In this document: positions 22,691 to 31,844 of the stretch, piece by piece
Layout: every line of letters starts with the position of its first letter
Numbering within the stretch: position 1 is the stretch's first letter
Source of the DNA: Shewanella sp. Choline-02u-19
GTDB taxonomy: Bacteria; Pseudomonadota; Gammaproteobacteria; Enterobacterales; Shewanellaceae
DNA: 64,000 nt
Reading direction: 5' to 3'
Assembly (NCBI RefSeq): GCF_002836205.1
Contig: NZ_PJBE01000013.1
Location: 1,178,001 to 1,242,000, forward strand
The notes under the pieces: model-generated
Told to the model about the DNA's origin: nothing
Database searches by the model: none
The model's input: the letters and a program-made list of their open reading frames with translations, nothing else
Program-made: the position numbers and the translations under genes

Positions 22691-24862
22691 GTGAAGAAAC
22701 ATAGATACCAGAAACTTTTAGAACAGATTGTTAACTCAGAGGCAAAGCAAGTAGGCGACTTTCACGCCACGGCTAAAATGTCTACGGAGTTACTTTTTGA
22801 ACAGCTCGAGGTCTCTCGAGTTGTTATTTCTGGTTTAAGTGAACTCACTAATACGTTAGAAACGGTGTACACCGAACCTGCTATTGCGCTAAATGTCGCC
22901 CTCCAATCTCGCCCTCAACCATTAGCTTGCCCTATCTTTGTTGAAGAACTTAGAGTGAACAGACATGTTGCTTCCGACCACTGTGTTGAAGATTGTCGCC
23001 TTATAGAGCTCAATGGCTATTATCAGCAACACGACGTGAAAGCCGCTTTAGAAGTTGCAATAAGGATCAATGGTCACTTAGAAGGTGTATTGAGCTTAGA
23101 GCGTCATACAGGAACTCCTGCCTGGCAAGACTCAGAGATCCAATTAGCCTCTCAAGTAGCCGACCAACTCGCGCTCACATTGGCAACCCAATACTCTTAT
23201 GATAAAGATGAGCGCTTAAAGCTATTTTTGTCTGCAACCGAGCAGTCTGACCAGATTATGATGGTGGTGAACCTTTCGTCAGCCTGTATCGAATACGTCA
23301 ATCATGCCCATTTTGAGCTGACTCACATCCCCAAAGATCAAATCATTGGGCGTCCTGTTCAGGCGCTAGATTTTTTTAAACAGTTCCCTCAAAAAGCAGA
23401 GAGTGTGCTTGCAAAAGCACGGGCTGGAGAAAGCTCTGAAGAGGAGATGAAACTCGTTCGTCGTGATGGTTCAGATTATTGGGTTCGGCTCAGCGTAAAG
23501 CGGTTTATCTCAGAAAGAGGCAATCACTTTGCGTTAATTAATGCAGACAACTGTACCGAACAGCACCTTCATCAGAGCGAATTAGAAAGGTTGGCGTGGC
23601 GCTGTACTTTAACCGGCTTATATAATCGTACTCATTTTAGCTGCGTATTAGATAAGGCCAAAGAGGGTCACCTAGTACTCATCGATCTGCGTGGTTTCAA
23701 ACGTTTTAATGATACCTATGGTCATGCTAATGGCGATTTGATGCTGATTGAAGTCGCTAGGCGAATTCGACACTTCGCCGATATTAACCATATTACAGAG
23801 ATTGCGCGTATTGGCAGTGATGAGTTTGCTGTGTTAATCGCTGATTCGTGTGATGTTAACGTCATTAACGCCTTAATTGAACGTCTATATCGTCAAGTAG
23901 AGCTCCCCGTCAGTATCGGTACCGAGCAGATAGAACCCAAACCCGCCTTAGCCTCTGTTGATATCGCCTCGATTGAACAACTTTTTCCGGCACTGACTTG
24001 CGCTGATATTGCTTTGCAGTATGCAAAAAATAAGCAAGGCGATGCCATTCAAGTCTTTAACTCTGCATTACTTAATGCATTTAAAGAGGATGCTCAAATA
24101 GAGAGAGATTTAGCGGTGGCAATAAAAGGTCGCCAGTTTGAACTTTACTATCAACCGTTAAAAGATTTGCAGAAACAAACTTACATCGGTGCAGAAGCAC
24201 TTATTCGATGGCATCACCCTAAAAAAGGCGTGTTGTATCCAGGTGCTTTTATTGATATTGCAGAACAAACGGGGCTTATCACCGATATAGGGGCATGGGT
24301 TTTAGAAGCGGCATGTAAACAGCTAAATTTATGGCAGCATCGTCAAATAGATATTTCAATGCACGTCAATGTCTCTGCGAGACAGTTTTTTAGCGGGACG
24401 TTGTTTGAGCAGGTTTGGGAACTAATTGGCCGTTATAAGTTGACTCCACAGAGTTTAATTCTGGAAATTACAGAGACAGAATTGATGGAAGATATTCGTT
24501 TAGCCACCAATTTATGCAATGAGTTAGCAGAGTTGGGTGTCGGTTTAGCCATAGACGATTTTGGTACCGGCTACAGTTCAATGCGGTATTTGAAACAGTT
24601 CCCCATTAGTAAGCTTAAGATCGACCGCTCATTTATCTCGGATCTAAGCGTCAGCCATGAAAGCCGAGAAATTGTTAGCGCGATTATTGCAATGGCGTCT
24701 GCGCTAAATATTTCTCTTACTGCAGAAGGTGTTGAGACAAAAGAACAGGAGCTTTTCTTAGCAGAGCACCATTGTCACCAAGCACAAGGCTTTTTATACA
24801 GCCCAGCGTTAAGAGTCTCTGAGTTTGGCGATTTTTTAGCTAAATCGACCTTGGTACATTAA
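22691..24862 (+). CDS. GAF-PAS-GGDEF-EAL cyclic di-GMP protein, probable phosphodiesterase
   Basis: 723 residues, GTG start preceded by TTAGGA. There is no membrane segment, so it is cytoplasmic. A GAF-like sensor occupies about residues 20-165 and a PAS about 178-290. The GGDEF domain (300-455) has GSDEF at 375-379 in place of GGDEF, so cyclase activity is doubtful. The EAL domain (468-715) is intact: EAL 502-504, N560 in HVNVSARQF, E595 in ITETE, Asp pair 622-623 in IDDFGTGYSS, K643 and the AEGVET motif (678-683). Breakdown of cyclic di-GMP is the likely activity, with the GGDEF domain possibly binding GTP as a regulator. The gene is monocistronic. Confidence 0.88.
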   Translation: MKKHRYQKLLEQIVNSEAKQVGDFHATAKMSTELLFEQLEVSRVVISGLSELTNTLETVYTEPAIALNVALQSRPQPLACPIFVEELRVNRHVASDHCVEDCRLIELNGYYQQHDVKAALEVAIRINGHLEGVLSLERHTGTPAWQDSEIQLASQVADQLALTLATQYSYDKDERLKLFLSATEQSDQIMMVVNLSSACIEYVNHAHFELTHIPKDQIIGRPVQALDFFKQFPQKAESVLAKARAGESSEEEMKLVRRDGSDYWVRLSVKRFISERGNHFALINADNCTEQHLHQSELERLAWRCTLTGLYNRTHFSCVLDKAKEGHLVLIDLRGFKRFNDTYGHANGDLMLIEVARRIRHFADINHITEIARIGSDEFAVLIADSCDVNVINALIERLYRQVELPVSIGTEQIEPKPALASVDIASIEQLFPALTCADIALQYAKNKQGDAIQVFNSALLNAFKEDAQIERDLAVAIKGRQFELYYQPLKDLQKQTYIGAEALIRWHHPKKGVLYPGAFIDIAEQTGLITDIGAWVLEAACKQLNLWQHRQIDISMHVNVSARQFFSGTLFEQVWELIGRYKLTPQSLILEITETELMEDIRLATNLCNELAELGVGLAIDDFGTGYSSMRYLKQFPISKLKIDRSFISDLSVSHESREIVSAIIAMASALNISLTAEGVETKEQELFLAEHHCHQAQGFLYSPALRVSEFGDFLAKSTLVH

Positions 24863-24939
24863 GTACTCCATGTTTCCACGCTGTGTGACAATATTTCATT
24901 CTAAATGTCCCCATTATTAATATCCCAATTTTGAGGAGG

Positions 24940-25416
24940 TTATAAGCAGCACTGCTTAAACTTCTTACCGCTACCGCAGACACACAACGCATTTCGTTTG
25001 GGATACACAGGATCTTGTTGTAGGCCCTCAGTGTAATACCAGCGACCGTCTTCTTTTATAAAATCTGAACATTCATGTATTGCATCCAGCTTGTTGTCGT
25101 CAAGAAACCAAGCTTGGAAGCTAACTTTACCTTGGTGACCCAGTTCTGAAAACGAAATAATATCTAACGTTAACCAATTAGGTTGCGGGCCATCACTTAA
25201 TGCTTGCTGTGTTAAGCCCGATAGGTAGTTTTTATGGTGAGTGTCGATGAGGTAAGGAAAGTGCCCCAAATAAAAAGCACAAAAACGTGAACGCATAAGC
25301 TGTTCAGGGCTTAGTGCTGCTTTGACACCTAAATGCAGTGGTTGGCAACAGTGACTATAGGTCTTACTTGAGCAGCAAGGGCAGGGACTCTCGGGATCAA
25401 TGTTCTGGTTCATCAT
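24940..25416 (-). CDS. ychJ: YchJ family SEC-C motif protein
   Basis: 158 residues. Zinc-binding SEC-C motifs lie at both ends: CPCCSSKTYSHCCQ near residue 12 and CVCGSGKKFKQCC at the C-terminus, around an NTF2-like middle. This is the UPF0225/YchJ architecture. Its function is unknown. It overlaps by 20 bases the end of the exported protein upstream (25397-25987), so the two are cotranscribed. Confidence 0.85.
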   Translation of the reverse strand: MMNQNIDPESPCPCCSSKTYSHCCQPLHLGVKAALSPEQLMRSRFCAFYLGHFPYLIDTHHKNYLSGLTQQALSDGPQPNWLTLDIISFSELGHQGKVSFQAWFLDDNKLDAIHECSDFIKEDGRWYYTEGLQQDPVYPKRNALCVCGSGKKFKQCCL

Positions 25417-25987
25417 GAGTTTTGGGTTTTATATTGCTGTTTAACGCTGAAAATTGACGTCCATAATAAAGGTTTGAAGTGGGTTTAGCATTAAAATAAA
25501 ACGAGGCTTCAGCACGATTATTAGTGTCTACCGTTAAGTACCATTTGCCGTTCTCTTTCTTTTGAGACACGGTAACAAATTTCCCCGCAAATTCGCTAAC
25601 AGGCTCACCGGCATCGATTGAAGGGTGAAAACGAATAAGGTAGTAGCCGATATCCGTTGCACTCGTGCCTTCAAGGTTTCTTTCGATCACTCTGAAGTCC
25701 ACTTCAATTTTGGCATTTTTATGTTTGATCTTGCCAAAAAATGTTTTATAAAGCGCAACAATATTGTCTCGCCCAAGGGTAATTTCTTCGCCTTGGCTTT
25801 CAGGGATATAGCAGGCGTCTTCCGAATAAATTGATTGGATCCTACTGATATCCAATTCGTCAAATGCTTCGTTAAAATGAGTATAAAGTTCGTTTAACGC
25901 TTCGTTATCATTAGCGAAAGCTAAATGCATAGCGGCGAGGTACAGACATACTGTTAACGCCAAACGACTTGCTGCTTTTTTAAACAT
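25397..25987 (-). CDS. Exported NTF2-like (SnoaL/DUF4440) protein
   Basis: 196 residues with a signal peptide (MFKKAASRLALTVCLYLAAM, cleaved near AFA|NDN). The mature part has the NTF2-like pattern: a helix LYTHFNEAFDELDISRIQSIYSEDACYIP, then GRDNIVALYKTFFG and a beta-rich half with RFHP and FVTVSQKKENGKWYL. Such folds bind small hydrophobic molecules or act as isomerases; nothing points to a substrate here. It is periplasmic and upstream of ychJ. Confidence 0.7.
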   Translation of the reverse strand: MFKKAASRLALTVCLYLAAMHLAFANDNEALNELYTHFNEAFDELDISRIQSIYSEDACYIPESQGEEITLGRDNIVALYKTFFGKIKHKNAKIEVDFRVIERNLEGTSATDIGYYLIRFHPSIDAGEPVSEFAGKFVTVSQKKENGKWYLTVDTNNRAEASFYFNAKPTSNLYYGRQFSALNSNIKPKTHDEPEH

Positions 25988-26321
25988 GTATTACTTCAAA
26001 AAAATAATTCCTAGTATCACTATAATAGACACCTTAATTGAACTAAAGAATTAGATCTTTACAAGATGTGTAAAAATAGCGGTTTGTTCATTATTTAAGC
26101 CGCCAAGTCGACTCTTTGGCATATTTTTAAAGGCGATACCCAGATTACTTCAACATGCTGGCGCAATTGACGAGTTTGAACTTTGTCACTTATCAACATG
26201 CTAAATGCTGCATTTCGAGGAGTTTTGGAAATGAGTAAGATATAAAAAAGCCATTCTTCCCCTAGAGAAAAATGGCTTTTAGATACTCGGTTAAGACGAG
26301 TATGTTAACGTGACCTCTGTT
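25988..26321. other. Intergenic region between the NTF2-like gene and the M2 peptidase
   Basis: 334 bases. It holds the promoter for the 25987 gene and, at 26246-26280, a terminator for the M2 peptidase. I see nothing else in it. Confidence 0.5.
26246..26280 (-). terminator. Terminator of the M2 peptidase gene
   Basis: A 10-bp stem AAAAGCCATT/AATGGCTTTT with a 15-base loop; read on the minus strand it ends in a T-run. It lies about 45 bases after the stop. Confidence 0.8.
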
Positions 26322-28157
26322 TTACCAACCGCATTGACGATTAGCCGTTTTGTTTTGTTGGTCTAACCATGTTTGCAGTGGAGCAAAATAATCAAGTACG
26401 GCTTTGGCATCCATCTCTTTAGTGCCTGTCACCGCCTCCAACGCTTCTGGCCAAGGTTTGCTTTGTCCCATCTCGAGCATGGTATTAAGCTTAGCGCCGG
26501 CTTCTTTATTACCATATATACTGCAACGGTGAACTGGTCCGGTATCGCCTGCAATTTCACAGAGTGATTTATGGAACTGGAATTGAAGTATATGGGCTAA
26601 GAAATAGCGTGTGTAAGGCACATTTCCTGGCACGTGGTATTTAGCGCCGGGGTCAAAGTCGTTTTCAGTGCGCGCGATAGGCGCTTTTACACCTTGATAT
26701 TTTTCGCGTAAATCCCACCACGCTTGGTTATATTGCTCAGGTGTGATCTCACCACTAAATACTTTCCAACGCCATTGATCGATCATTAATCCGAATGGCA
26801 GAAAAGCAACTTTATCTAACGCTTGCTTTAGGAGTAAACCGATGTCCTTTGATGCATCAGGGACTTCGTCGAGCAGACCAATTTGTTTTAAGTAATTTGG
26901 TGTGATCGACAGCGCTATCGTGTCACCGATTGCTTCATGGAAGCCATCGTTTGCGCTATTTTTAAAGATAAATGGCTGTTCTTTGTAAGCGCGCTGATAG
27001 AAATTGTGTCCCAGCTCATGGTGAATGACCGTAAAGTCTTCGGCTGTTTTTTGAATACACATTTTTATGCGTAAATCGTCGAGGTTATCCAGATCCCAGG
27101 CTGAGGCATGGCAAACAACGTCACGATCTTCAGGTTGAACAAATAGAGAACGTTCCCAAAAGGTATCGGGTAACGCATCAAAGCCTAACGAGGTAAAAAA
27201 GCTTTCGGCTTGTTTTACCATCTTTACTTCATCGTAATTATGTTTTGCGAGTAGCTCTGTGACGTTGTAGCCAGGATCTGCATCTTGTGGTGCAACTTGA
27301 TCATAAACATTGCCCCAACTTTGTGCCCACATGTTACCTAAAAGATGAGCGGGTATTGGGCCAGATGCTGGCGCTACAGATTCCCCATACTGTTCGTTTA
27401 ACTCACCACGGACATAACAATGCAAAGAGTCATAAAGTGGCTTAACTTGCCCCCAAAGTCGGTCTAATTCATTTGAAAACGCGTCAGGCTTCATATCATA
27501 TTGGCTGCGCCATAATTCAGAAAGATTTGCATAACCAAGATCTTGTGCACCTTCGTTTGCAAGTTCCACTTCTCTTTCAAACAGAGGACGCATTGGTTTT
27601 GCTATTTCACGCCAGCCTTGCCAAACTTCAAGTAACTCAGCAGGGTCTTTTGACTCAGCCATAATCGCCGATAGCTCCGGCTGGGTTAAACAGCGTCCAT
27701 CTTCAAAACAATATTTCCCCTTACCGTATAGACCGTTCAATTCGGCACTGATGTTAGCCAGCTCAGTATTCTTTGCGGGATCTAAAGGTGCAGGGAGGAC
27801 GATAGAACTACGTAAAATATTTAACTTTCTTTTATCGGCATTGTTTAGTGGTAGGTCAGCGTATTGAGCGGATTGAGTCGCAAGCTTAACAGATGTACCT
27901 GTGTACTTTTCTGAGACACTCGCTGATAGGGCTGCTGTGTCTTCGGTGATGAAGTTACTGTAAATCCACTCTGAACGATTGATCTCTATCGATAAGTCAG
28001 CCATTTGAGCTTCAGCATCTGCAATAAACTTTTGCGCTTCAATCGTTTTATCAACCGTTTGAGTGCTGACGGCTGCTGTTTCATTACATGCCGTTGCGCC
28101 GAGTGAAATGGCAATCAAAGCGGATAACCTAGAAACCTTAGTAAAGGTCATGTTCAT
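26322..28157 (-). CDS. M2 family metallopeptidase lipoprotein (ACE-like dipeptidyl carboxypeptidase)
   Basis: 611 residues. A lipoprotein signal ends in GATAC with the lipidated cysteine at C24. The zinc motif HELGH is at 380-384, with the third ligand E408 in GFHEAIGD. Other M2 blocks are MWAQSWGNVYD and the C-terminal FQFHKSLC. Family M2 includes angiotensin-converting enzyme and removes dipeptides from peptide C-termini; the bacterial members are periplasmic or anchored in the outer membrane and probably serve peptide use. It is divergent from psrA and has its own terminator. Confidence 0.92.
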   Translation of the reverse strand: MNMTFTKVSRLSALIAISLGATACNETAAVSTQTVDKTIEAQKFIADAEAQMADLSIEINRSEWIYSNFITEDTAALSASVSEKYTGTSVKLATQSAQYADLPLNNADKRKLNILRSSIVLPAPLDPAKNTELANISAELNGLYGKGKYCFEDGRCLTQPELSAIMAESKDPAELLEVWQGWREIAKPMRPLFEREVELANEGAQDLGYANLSELWRSQYDMKPDAFSNELDRLWGQVKPLYDSLHCYVRGELNEQYGESVAPASGPIPAHLLGNMWAQSWGNVYDQVAPQDADPGYNVTELLAKHNYDEVKMVKQAESFFTSLGFDALPDTFWERSLFVQPEDRDVVCHASAWDLDNLDDLRIKMCIQKTAEDFTVIHHELGHNFYQRAYKEQPFIFKNSANDGFHEAIGDTIALSITPNYLKQIGLLDEVPDASKDIGLLLKQALDKVAFLPFGLMIDQWRWKVFSGEITPEQYNQAWWDLREKYQGVKAPIARTENDFDPGAKYHVPGNVPYTRYFLAHILQFQFHKSLCEIAGDTGPVHRCSIYGNKEAGAKLNTMLEMGQSKPWPEALEAVTGTKEMDAKAVLDYFAPLQTWLDQQNKTANRQCGW

Positions 28158-28261
28158 CTGTCAAAATCCTTTGTTATTTTTGTGTTGCTTATTTTACTTA
28201 TTTTGTTGCTGATTGATAGTGATGAGACTTAGATGGATAAAATAGTGTACATATGTAAGGT

Positions 28262-28317
28262 AAACGGGGTTTTTGTTTGACAAAAAGCAAGCGAGTGTTT
28301 AATTTAAACGAGTGTTT
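28262..28317. promoter_or_regulatory. Three PsrA-like operators before psrA
   Basis: AAAC-GGG-GTTT at 28262-28272, AAGC-GAGT-GTTT at 28289-28300 and AAAC-GAGT-GTTT at 28306-28317. They fit the AAAC-N2-4-GTTT shape of PsrA boxes. The last two share the sequence GCGAGTGTTTAA/ACGAGTGTTTTAA as direct repeats 17 bases apart. They suggest self-control of psrA-fadE and perhaps an effect on the divergent peptidase gene. Confidence 0.6.
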
Positions 28318-28343
28318 TAAATTGAATGACTAAAGGCAACGGA

Positions 28344-28991
28344 ATGGCAAATCGCTCCGATACAAAAACAAGAATACTGGATGCAGCAGAAAAGCTATTT
28401 GCTGAGAGAGGGTTTTCAGAAACGTCTCTTAGATTAATAACCAGTAAAGCTGAAGTAAACCTAGCATCGGTAAACTACCATTTTGGCTCAAAAAAAGAGT
28501 TGATAAGAGCGGTTTTAGCACGTTATCTCGATGTCTTTATGCCGGCGGCGGCAGATGCTATTGTGGCAGTGCGCTCTGCAGATGCGAATGCATCGCTAGA
28601 TGATATCTTTTCAAGCTTGGTTAACCCATTACTAGAGCTAAACAAATTAAGATCTGAAGGCACTACGACCTTTTTGCAACTATTAGGGCGTGGCTATATA
28701 GAAAGCCAAGGCCATTTGCGCTGGTTTATTACGACCCATTATGGCAAGTATTTGAGCCTATTTGTCAAAGCTGTTGGCGAGAGTACCCCACATATTCCTC
28801 CCGCTGAGATGTTTTGGCGCTTACACTTCACCTTAGGTACAGTCGTGTTCACTATGGCGTCAGCTGACGCATTAACCGAGATTGCAGCAGCAGATTTTGG
28901 CGAACACAATGATATAGAAGCGGTTATTCGAAAAGTTATCCCTTATCTATCGGCGGGGGTATCGGTTCCTGTGAACAAGGATGCAATGTAG
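28344..28991 (+). CDS. psrA: TetR-family fatty-acid regulator PsrA
   Basis: 215 residues from the ATG at 28344, which has AAAGG 7 bases before it; an in-frame ATG at 28326 would add 6. The N-terminal TetR DNA-binding domain reads TKTRILDAAEKLFAERGFSETSLRLI and the recognition helix NLASVNYHFGSKKELI, followed by a helical ligand domain. In Shewanella and Pseudomonas PsrA represses beta-oxidation genes until long-chain fatty acyl signals bind. The gene is 5 bases before fadE, and three PsrA-like boxes lie just upstream, which supports this identity. Confidence 0.82.
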   Translation: MANRSDTKTRILDAAEKLFAERGFSETSLRLITSKAEVNLASVNYHFGSKKELIRAVLARYLDVFMPAAADAIVAVRSADANASLDDIFSSLVNPLLELNKLRSEGTTTFLQLLGRGYIESQGHLRWFITTHYGKYLSLFVKAVGESTPHIPPAEMFWRLHFTLGTVVFTMASADALTEIAAADFGEHNDIEAVIRKVIPYLSAGVSVPVNKDAM

Positions 28992-28996
28992 AAATT

Positions 28997-31279
28997 ATGT
29001 TTATGACGTTATTAATACTCTTTATTATCGGCGTAGTGGTCATTTTTAGTGTGAAGAACATTAGAATGCAACTGGTTACGCGGCCTGTTTTTAGTTTCTT
29101 TAAGAAAGTACTGCCTCCTTTATCTGACACCGAAAAAGAAGCAATGGAAGCGGGCGATGTTTGGTGGGAGGGAGAGCTTTTTAAAGGTAAACCTAACTGG
29201 CAAACTTTACACAGTTACGGCAAACCTACGCTAACGTCTGAAGAACACGATTTTATAAATAATCAAGTTGAAACAGCGTTATCTATGATTGACGATTATG
29301 ACATCGTTACCAATAGAAAAGATCTCCCGCCAGAACTGTGGGAATACTTTAAAAAAGAGGGTTTCTTTGCCCTGATCATTCCGAAAAAATACGGTGGTCG
29401 CGCCTTTTCTGCTTATGCAAACTCAACGATTGTGAGTAAAATTGCCAGCAGAAGTGTGAGTGCCGCTGTCACTGTCATGGTGCCCAACTCATTAGGTCCT
29501 GGAGAGCTATTAACCCATTACGGTACAACCGAACAAAAGGATTTTTGGTTACCTAAACTTGCAGATGGACAAGCGATCCCTTGTTTTGCATTAACAGGAC
29601 CTGAAGCTGGTAGTGATGCTGGCGCAATTCCTGATACTGGCATTGTTTGTCGTCAAGAATTTAATGGTGAACAAACCTTAGGCTTAAAGCTCAATTGGAA
29701 TAAACGCTATATAACGCTTGCTCCCGTCGCTGATGTGTTAGGGCTAGCGTTTCAAATGCATGATCCAGACGGACTGCTTGGAGAGCAAAAGCATATAGGC
29801 ATTACTTGTGCATTGATCCCAACAGATCATCCCGGTGTCGAGATTGGCCGTCGTCACAACCCATTACATTTAGCCTTTATGAATGGTACTACGCAAGGAA
29901 AAGAGGTCTTTATTCCACTTGACTGGATCATTGGTGGACCGCAATACGCCGGTCGCGGCTGGCGGATGCTGGTTGAGTGTTTATCTGCTGGGCGCGGAAT
30001 TTCACTGCCTGCACTGTCAACGGCTTTGGGGCATATGGCCACTAAAACGACCACTGCATACAGCGCAGTAAGGCAACAATTTGGTATGCCAATCGGTCAG
30101 TTTGAAGGTGTACAAGAAGCCTTGGCGCGGATCATTAGTAACACTTACCAGCTCGAAGCGGCCAGACGCTTAACGACTACGGGTATCGACCTTAACGTTA
30201 AGCCCTCAATTGTGACTGCAATTGCGAAATATCATATGACTGAATTGGGTCGTCAGGTTATTGATGATGCGATGGATATTCAATCGGGTAAAGGCATCCA
30301 ATTAGGACCTAAAAACTATCTAGGGAATGCCTATATCGCACTTCCTATCTCTATTACTGTAGAAGGTGCCAATATTCTTACGCGTAGTTTAATGATTTTT
30401 GGTCAGGGAGCGACACGTTGCCATCCTTATGTACTGGCTGAAATGGAAGCTGCTGGTATGGAAGATAAAAGTGCAGGGCTTGAACGATTCGATGATCTAT
30501 TAACGGGTCATATTGGTTACGCTGCCCGCAATGCTTTCAGTGCTTTTAGCCACGCACTGTCGGGAAGCATATTTGCAGCATCTCCAGTCAGTGGCGAAAC
30601 GAAGAAGTACTATAAGAGCATGACGCGGATATCTTCTGCATTAGCAATCATGACCGATATGTCTATGTTGATGCTCGGCGGCGAACTGAAGCGTAAAGAG
30701 ATGTTGAGTGCGAGAATGGGGGATGTACTCAGTCAGCTGTATTTGGCATCTGCAACGTTAAAGTTGTTTGAAGATAATGGTCGTCAGTTTGATGATTTAC
30801 CCACGGTTAAGCATGTGATGGCGACAAGACTACATTTGGCTGCGAAAGCACTCGATGAAGCTATCCGTAATTTCCCTAACCGTATTGTCGCAGCACTATT
30901 ACGTGTCATGATCTTCCCTCTGGGAAATCACTTTAATCAACCTGATGATAAATTATCAATTGAAGTGGTTAAATCGATGAGTACCCCAGGTCCAGCTCGC
31001 GATAGATTGACATTTTTGTGTCCTAATATTAAAGATGACATTAGTGGCATTGCTGATGTTGAGAATGCTTTTATTGCAAAGCATGAGTGCAAAGTGCTCT
31101 TTAGTCGATTAAAACAGGCTCAAAGAGAGGGAGGTTTACCGCGTAAACTTGCGCCGCAAGCGTTGTTTGATTCAGCCCTTGAGCTTGACCTCATTAATCA
31201 AGATGAGCACCTACAGCTTAGTGAGGCTAATCAATTACGGTTAGCGGCGATAAATGTTGATGACTTTGATGCATTGTAA
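28997..31279 (+). CDS. fadE: Acyl-CoA dehydrogenase FadE
   Basis: 760 residues, a little shorter than E. coli FadE (814). The N-terminus carries a membrane helix (MTLLILFIIGVVVIFSV), then the acyl-CoA dehydrogenase core with the FAD/substrate blocks CFALTGPEAGSDAGAIPDTG and FGMPIGQFEGVQEALARI, EGANILTRSLMIFGQGATRCHPY, and a C-terminal extension with a conserved GPARDRLTF block. It catalyses the first step of fatty-acid beta-oxidation at the inner membrane. It forms an operon with psrA and ends at a strong hairpin. Confidence 0.93.
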   Translation: MFMTLLILFIIGVVVIFSVKNIRMQLVTRPVFSFFKKVLPPLSDTEKEAMEAGDVWWEGELFKGKPNWQTLHSYGKPTLTSEEHDFINNQVETALSMIDDYDIVTNRKDLPPELWEYFKKEGFFALIIPKKYGGRAFSAYANSTIVSKIASRSVSAAVTVMVPNSLGPGELLTHYGTTEQKDFWLPKLADGQAIPCFALTGPEAGSDAGAIPDTGIVCRQEFNGEQTLGLKLNWNKRYITLAPVADVLGLAFQMHDPDGLLGEQKHIGITCALIPTDHPGVEIGRRHNPLHLAFMNGTTQGKEVFIPLDWIIGGPQYAGRGWRMLVECLSAGRGISLPALSTALGHMATKTTTAYSAVRQQFGMPIGQFEGVQEALARIISNTYQLEAARRLTTTGIDLNVKPSIVTAIAKYHMTELGRQVIDDAMDIQSGKGIQLGPKNYLGNAYIALPISITVEGANILTRSLMIFGQGATRCHPYVLAEMEAAGMEDKSAGLERFDDLLTGHIGYAARNAFSAFSHALSGSIFAASPVSGETKKYYKSMTRISSALAIMTDMSMLMLGGELKRKEMLSARMGDVLSQLYLASATLKLFEDNGRQFDDLPTVKHVMATRLHLAAKALDEAIRNFPNRIVAALLRVMIFPLGNHFNQPDDKLSIEVVKSMSTPGPARDRLTFLCPNIKDDISGIADVENAFIAKHECKVLFSRLKQAQREGGLPRKLAPQALFDSALELDLINQDEHLQLSEANQLRLAAINVDDFDAL

Positions 31280-31353
31280 AAGTGACGCTAGGCTATAAAT
31301 CACTTGATAATGAATTAATATTTCGTTGGTAAATATGTATACGCTTTAAAATG

Positions 31354-31387
31354 AAAATCCGTTGAATTAAGTTCAACGGATTTTTTT
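31354..31387 (+). terminator. Terminator of psrA-fadE
   Basis: A 13-bp stem AAAATCCGTTGAA / TTCAACGGATTTT with a 5-base loop and a T-run. Confidence 0.92.
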
Positions 31388-31407
31388 ATGCCAACCACAC
31401 AGTACTG

Positions 31408-31600
31408 ATACCAATTGCATTAAGTATTTGACCAATTCAGAGCTACTCACCTAGTGGGCCGACGTTTAAAGCAAATGGCAAAGCCCTTTAAGCTTTGTTG
31501 TGGGCTTTGGATATAGAATAACGATTAGCTTCAATCCTCCATCTTGCCTACAGGGCTTTGAATTCCCGCTGAATGATCAAACTTTTAATGCAATTAGTAT
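31408..31600. mobile_element. MITE-like palindromic element
   Basis: 193 bases bounded by imperfect terminal inverted repeats of about 32 bases. The left end begins ATACCAATTGCATTAAG and the right end, reversed, begins ATACTAATTGCATTAAA; the inner parts (TTTGACCAATTCAG and CTGAATGATCAAA) also pair. There is no coding capacity. The inside has a further GC-rich hairpin (AAAGCCC...GGGCTTT). Short non-coding elements with such ends are scattered in Shewanella genomes. No clear target duplication is seen. Confidence 0.7.
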
Positions 31601-31844
31601 GAATTCAAAATTAACTTGTCGATGACTAATTATCCATGACAAGTAATGCCAATGAAGAAGAGGGAAGTAGGACTAAACTGAATTGGCTATAGACTGATGC
31701 GTTAAGGGACCACACATTTAGGCAAAGATGTTGGAATTAAAACGGAATGAGAATATTAAGTGTAGATACAAAAAATGCACATCAGTAATTAGCTGACATG
31801 CATTTTATTTAAGACGCTTTAGTATGGCTCAAACGAGCAATAAA
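31601..31844. other. Remainder of the fadE-pykA intergenic region
   Basis: Convergent region after the MITE. The only feature is the pykA hairpin at 31772-31806. Confidence 0.4.
31772..31806 (-). terminator. Terminator of pykA
   Basis: A 14-base imperfect stem AAAATGCACATCAG / CTGACATGCATTTT with two mismatches; on the minus strand it ends GCATTTTTT. Confidence 0.75.
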
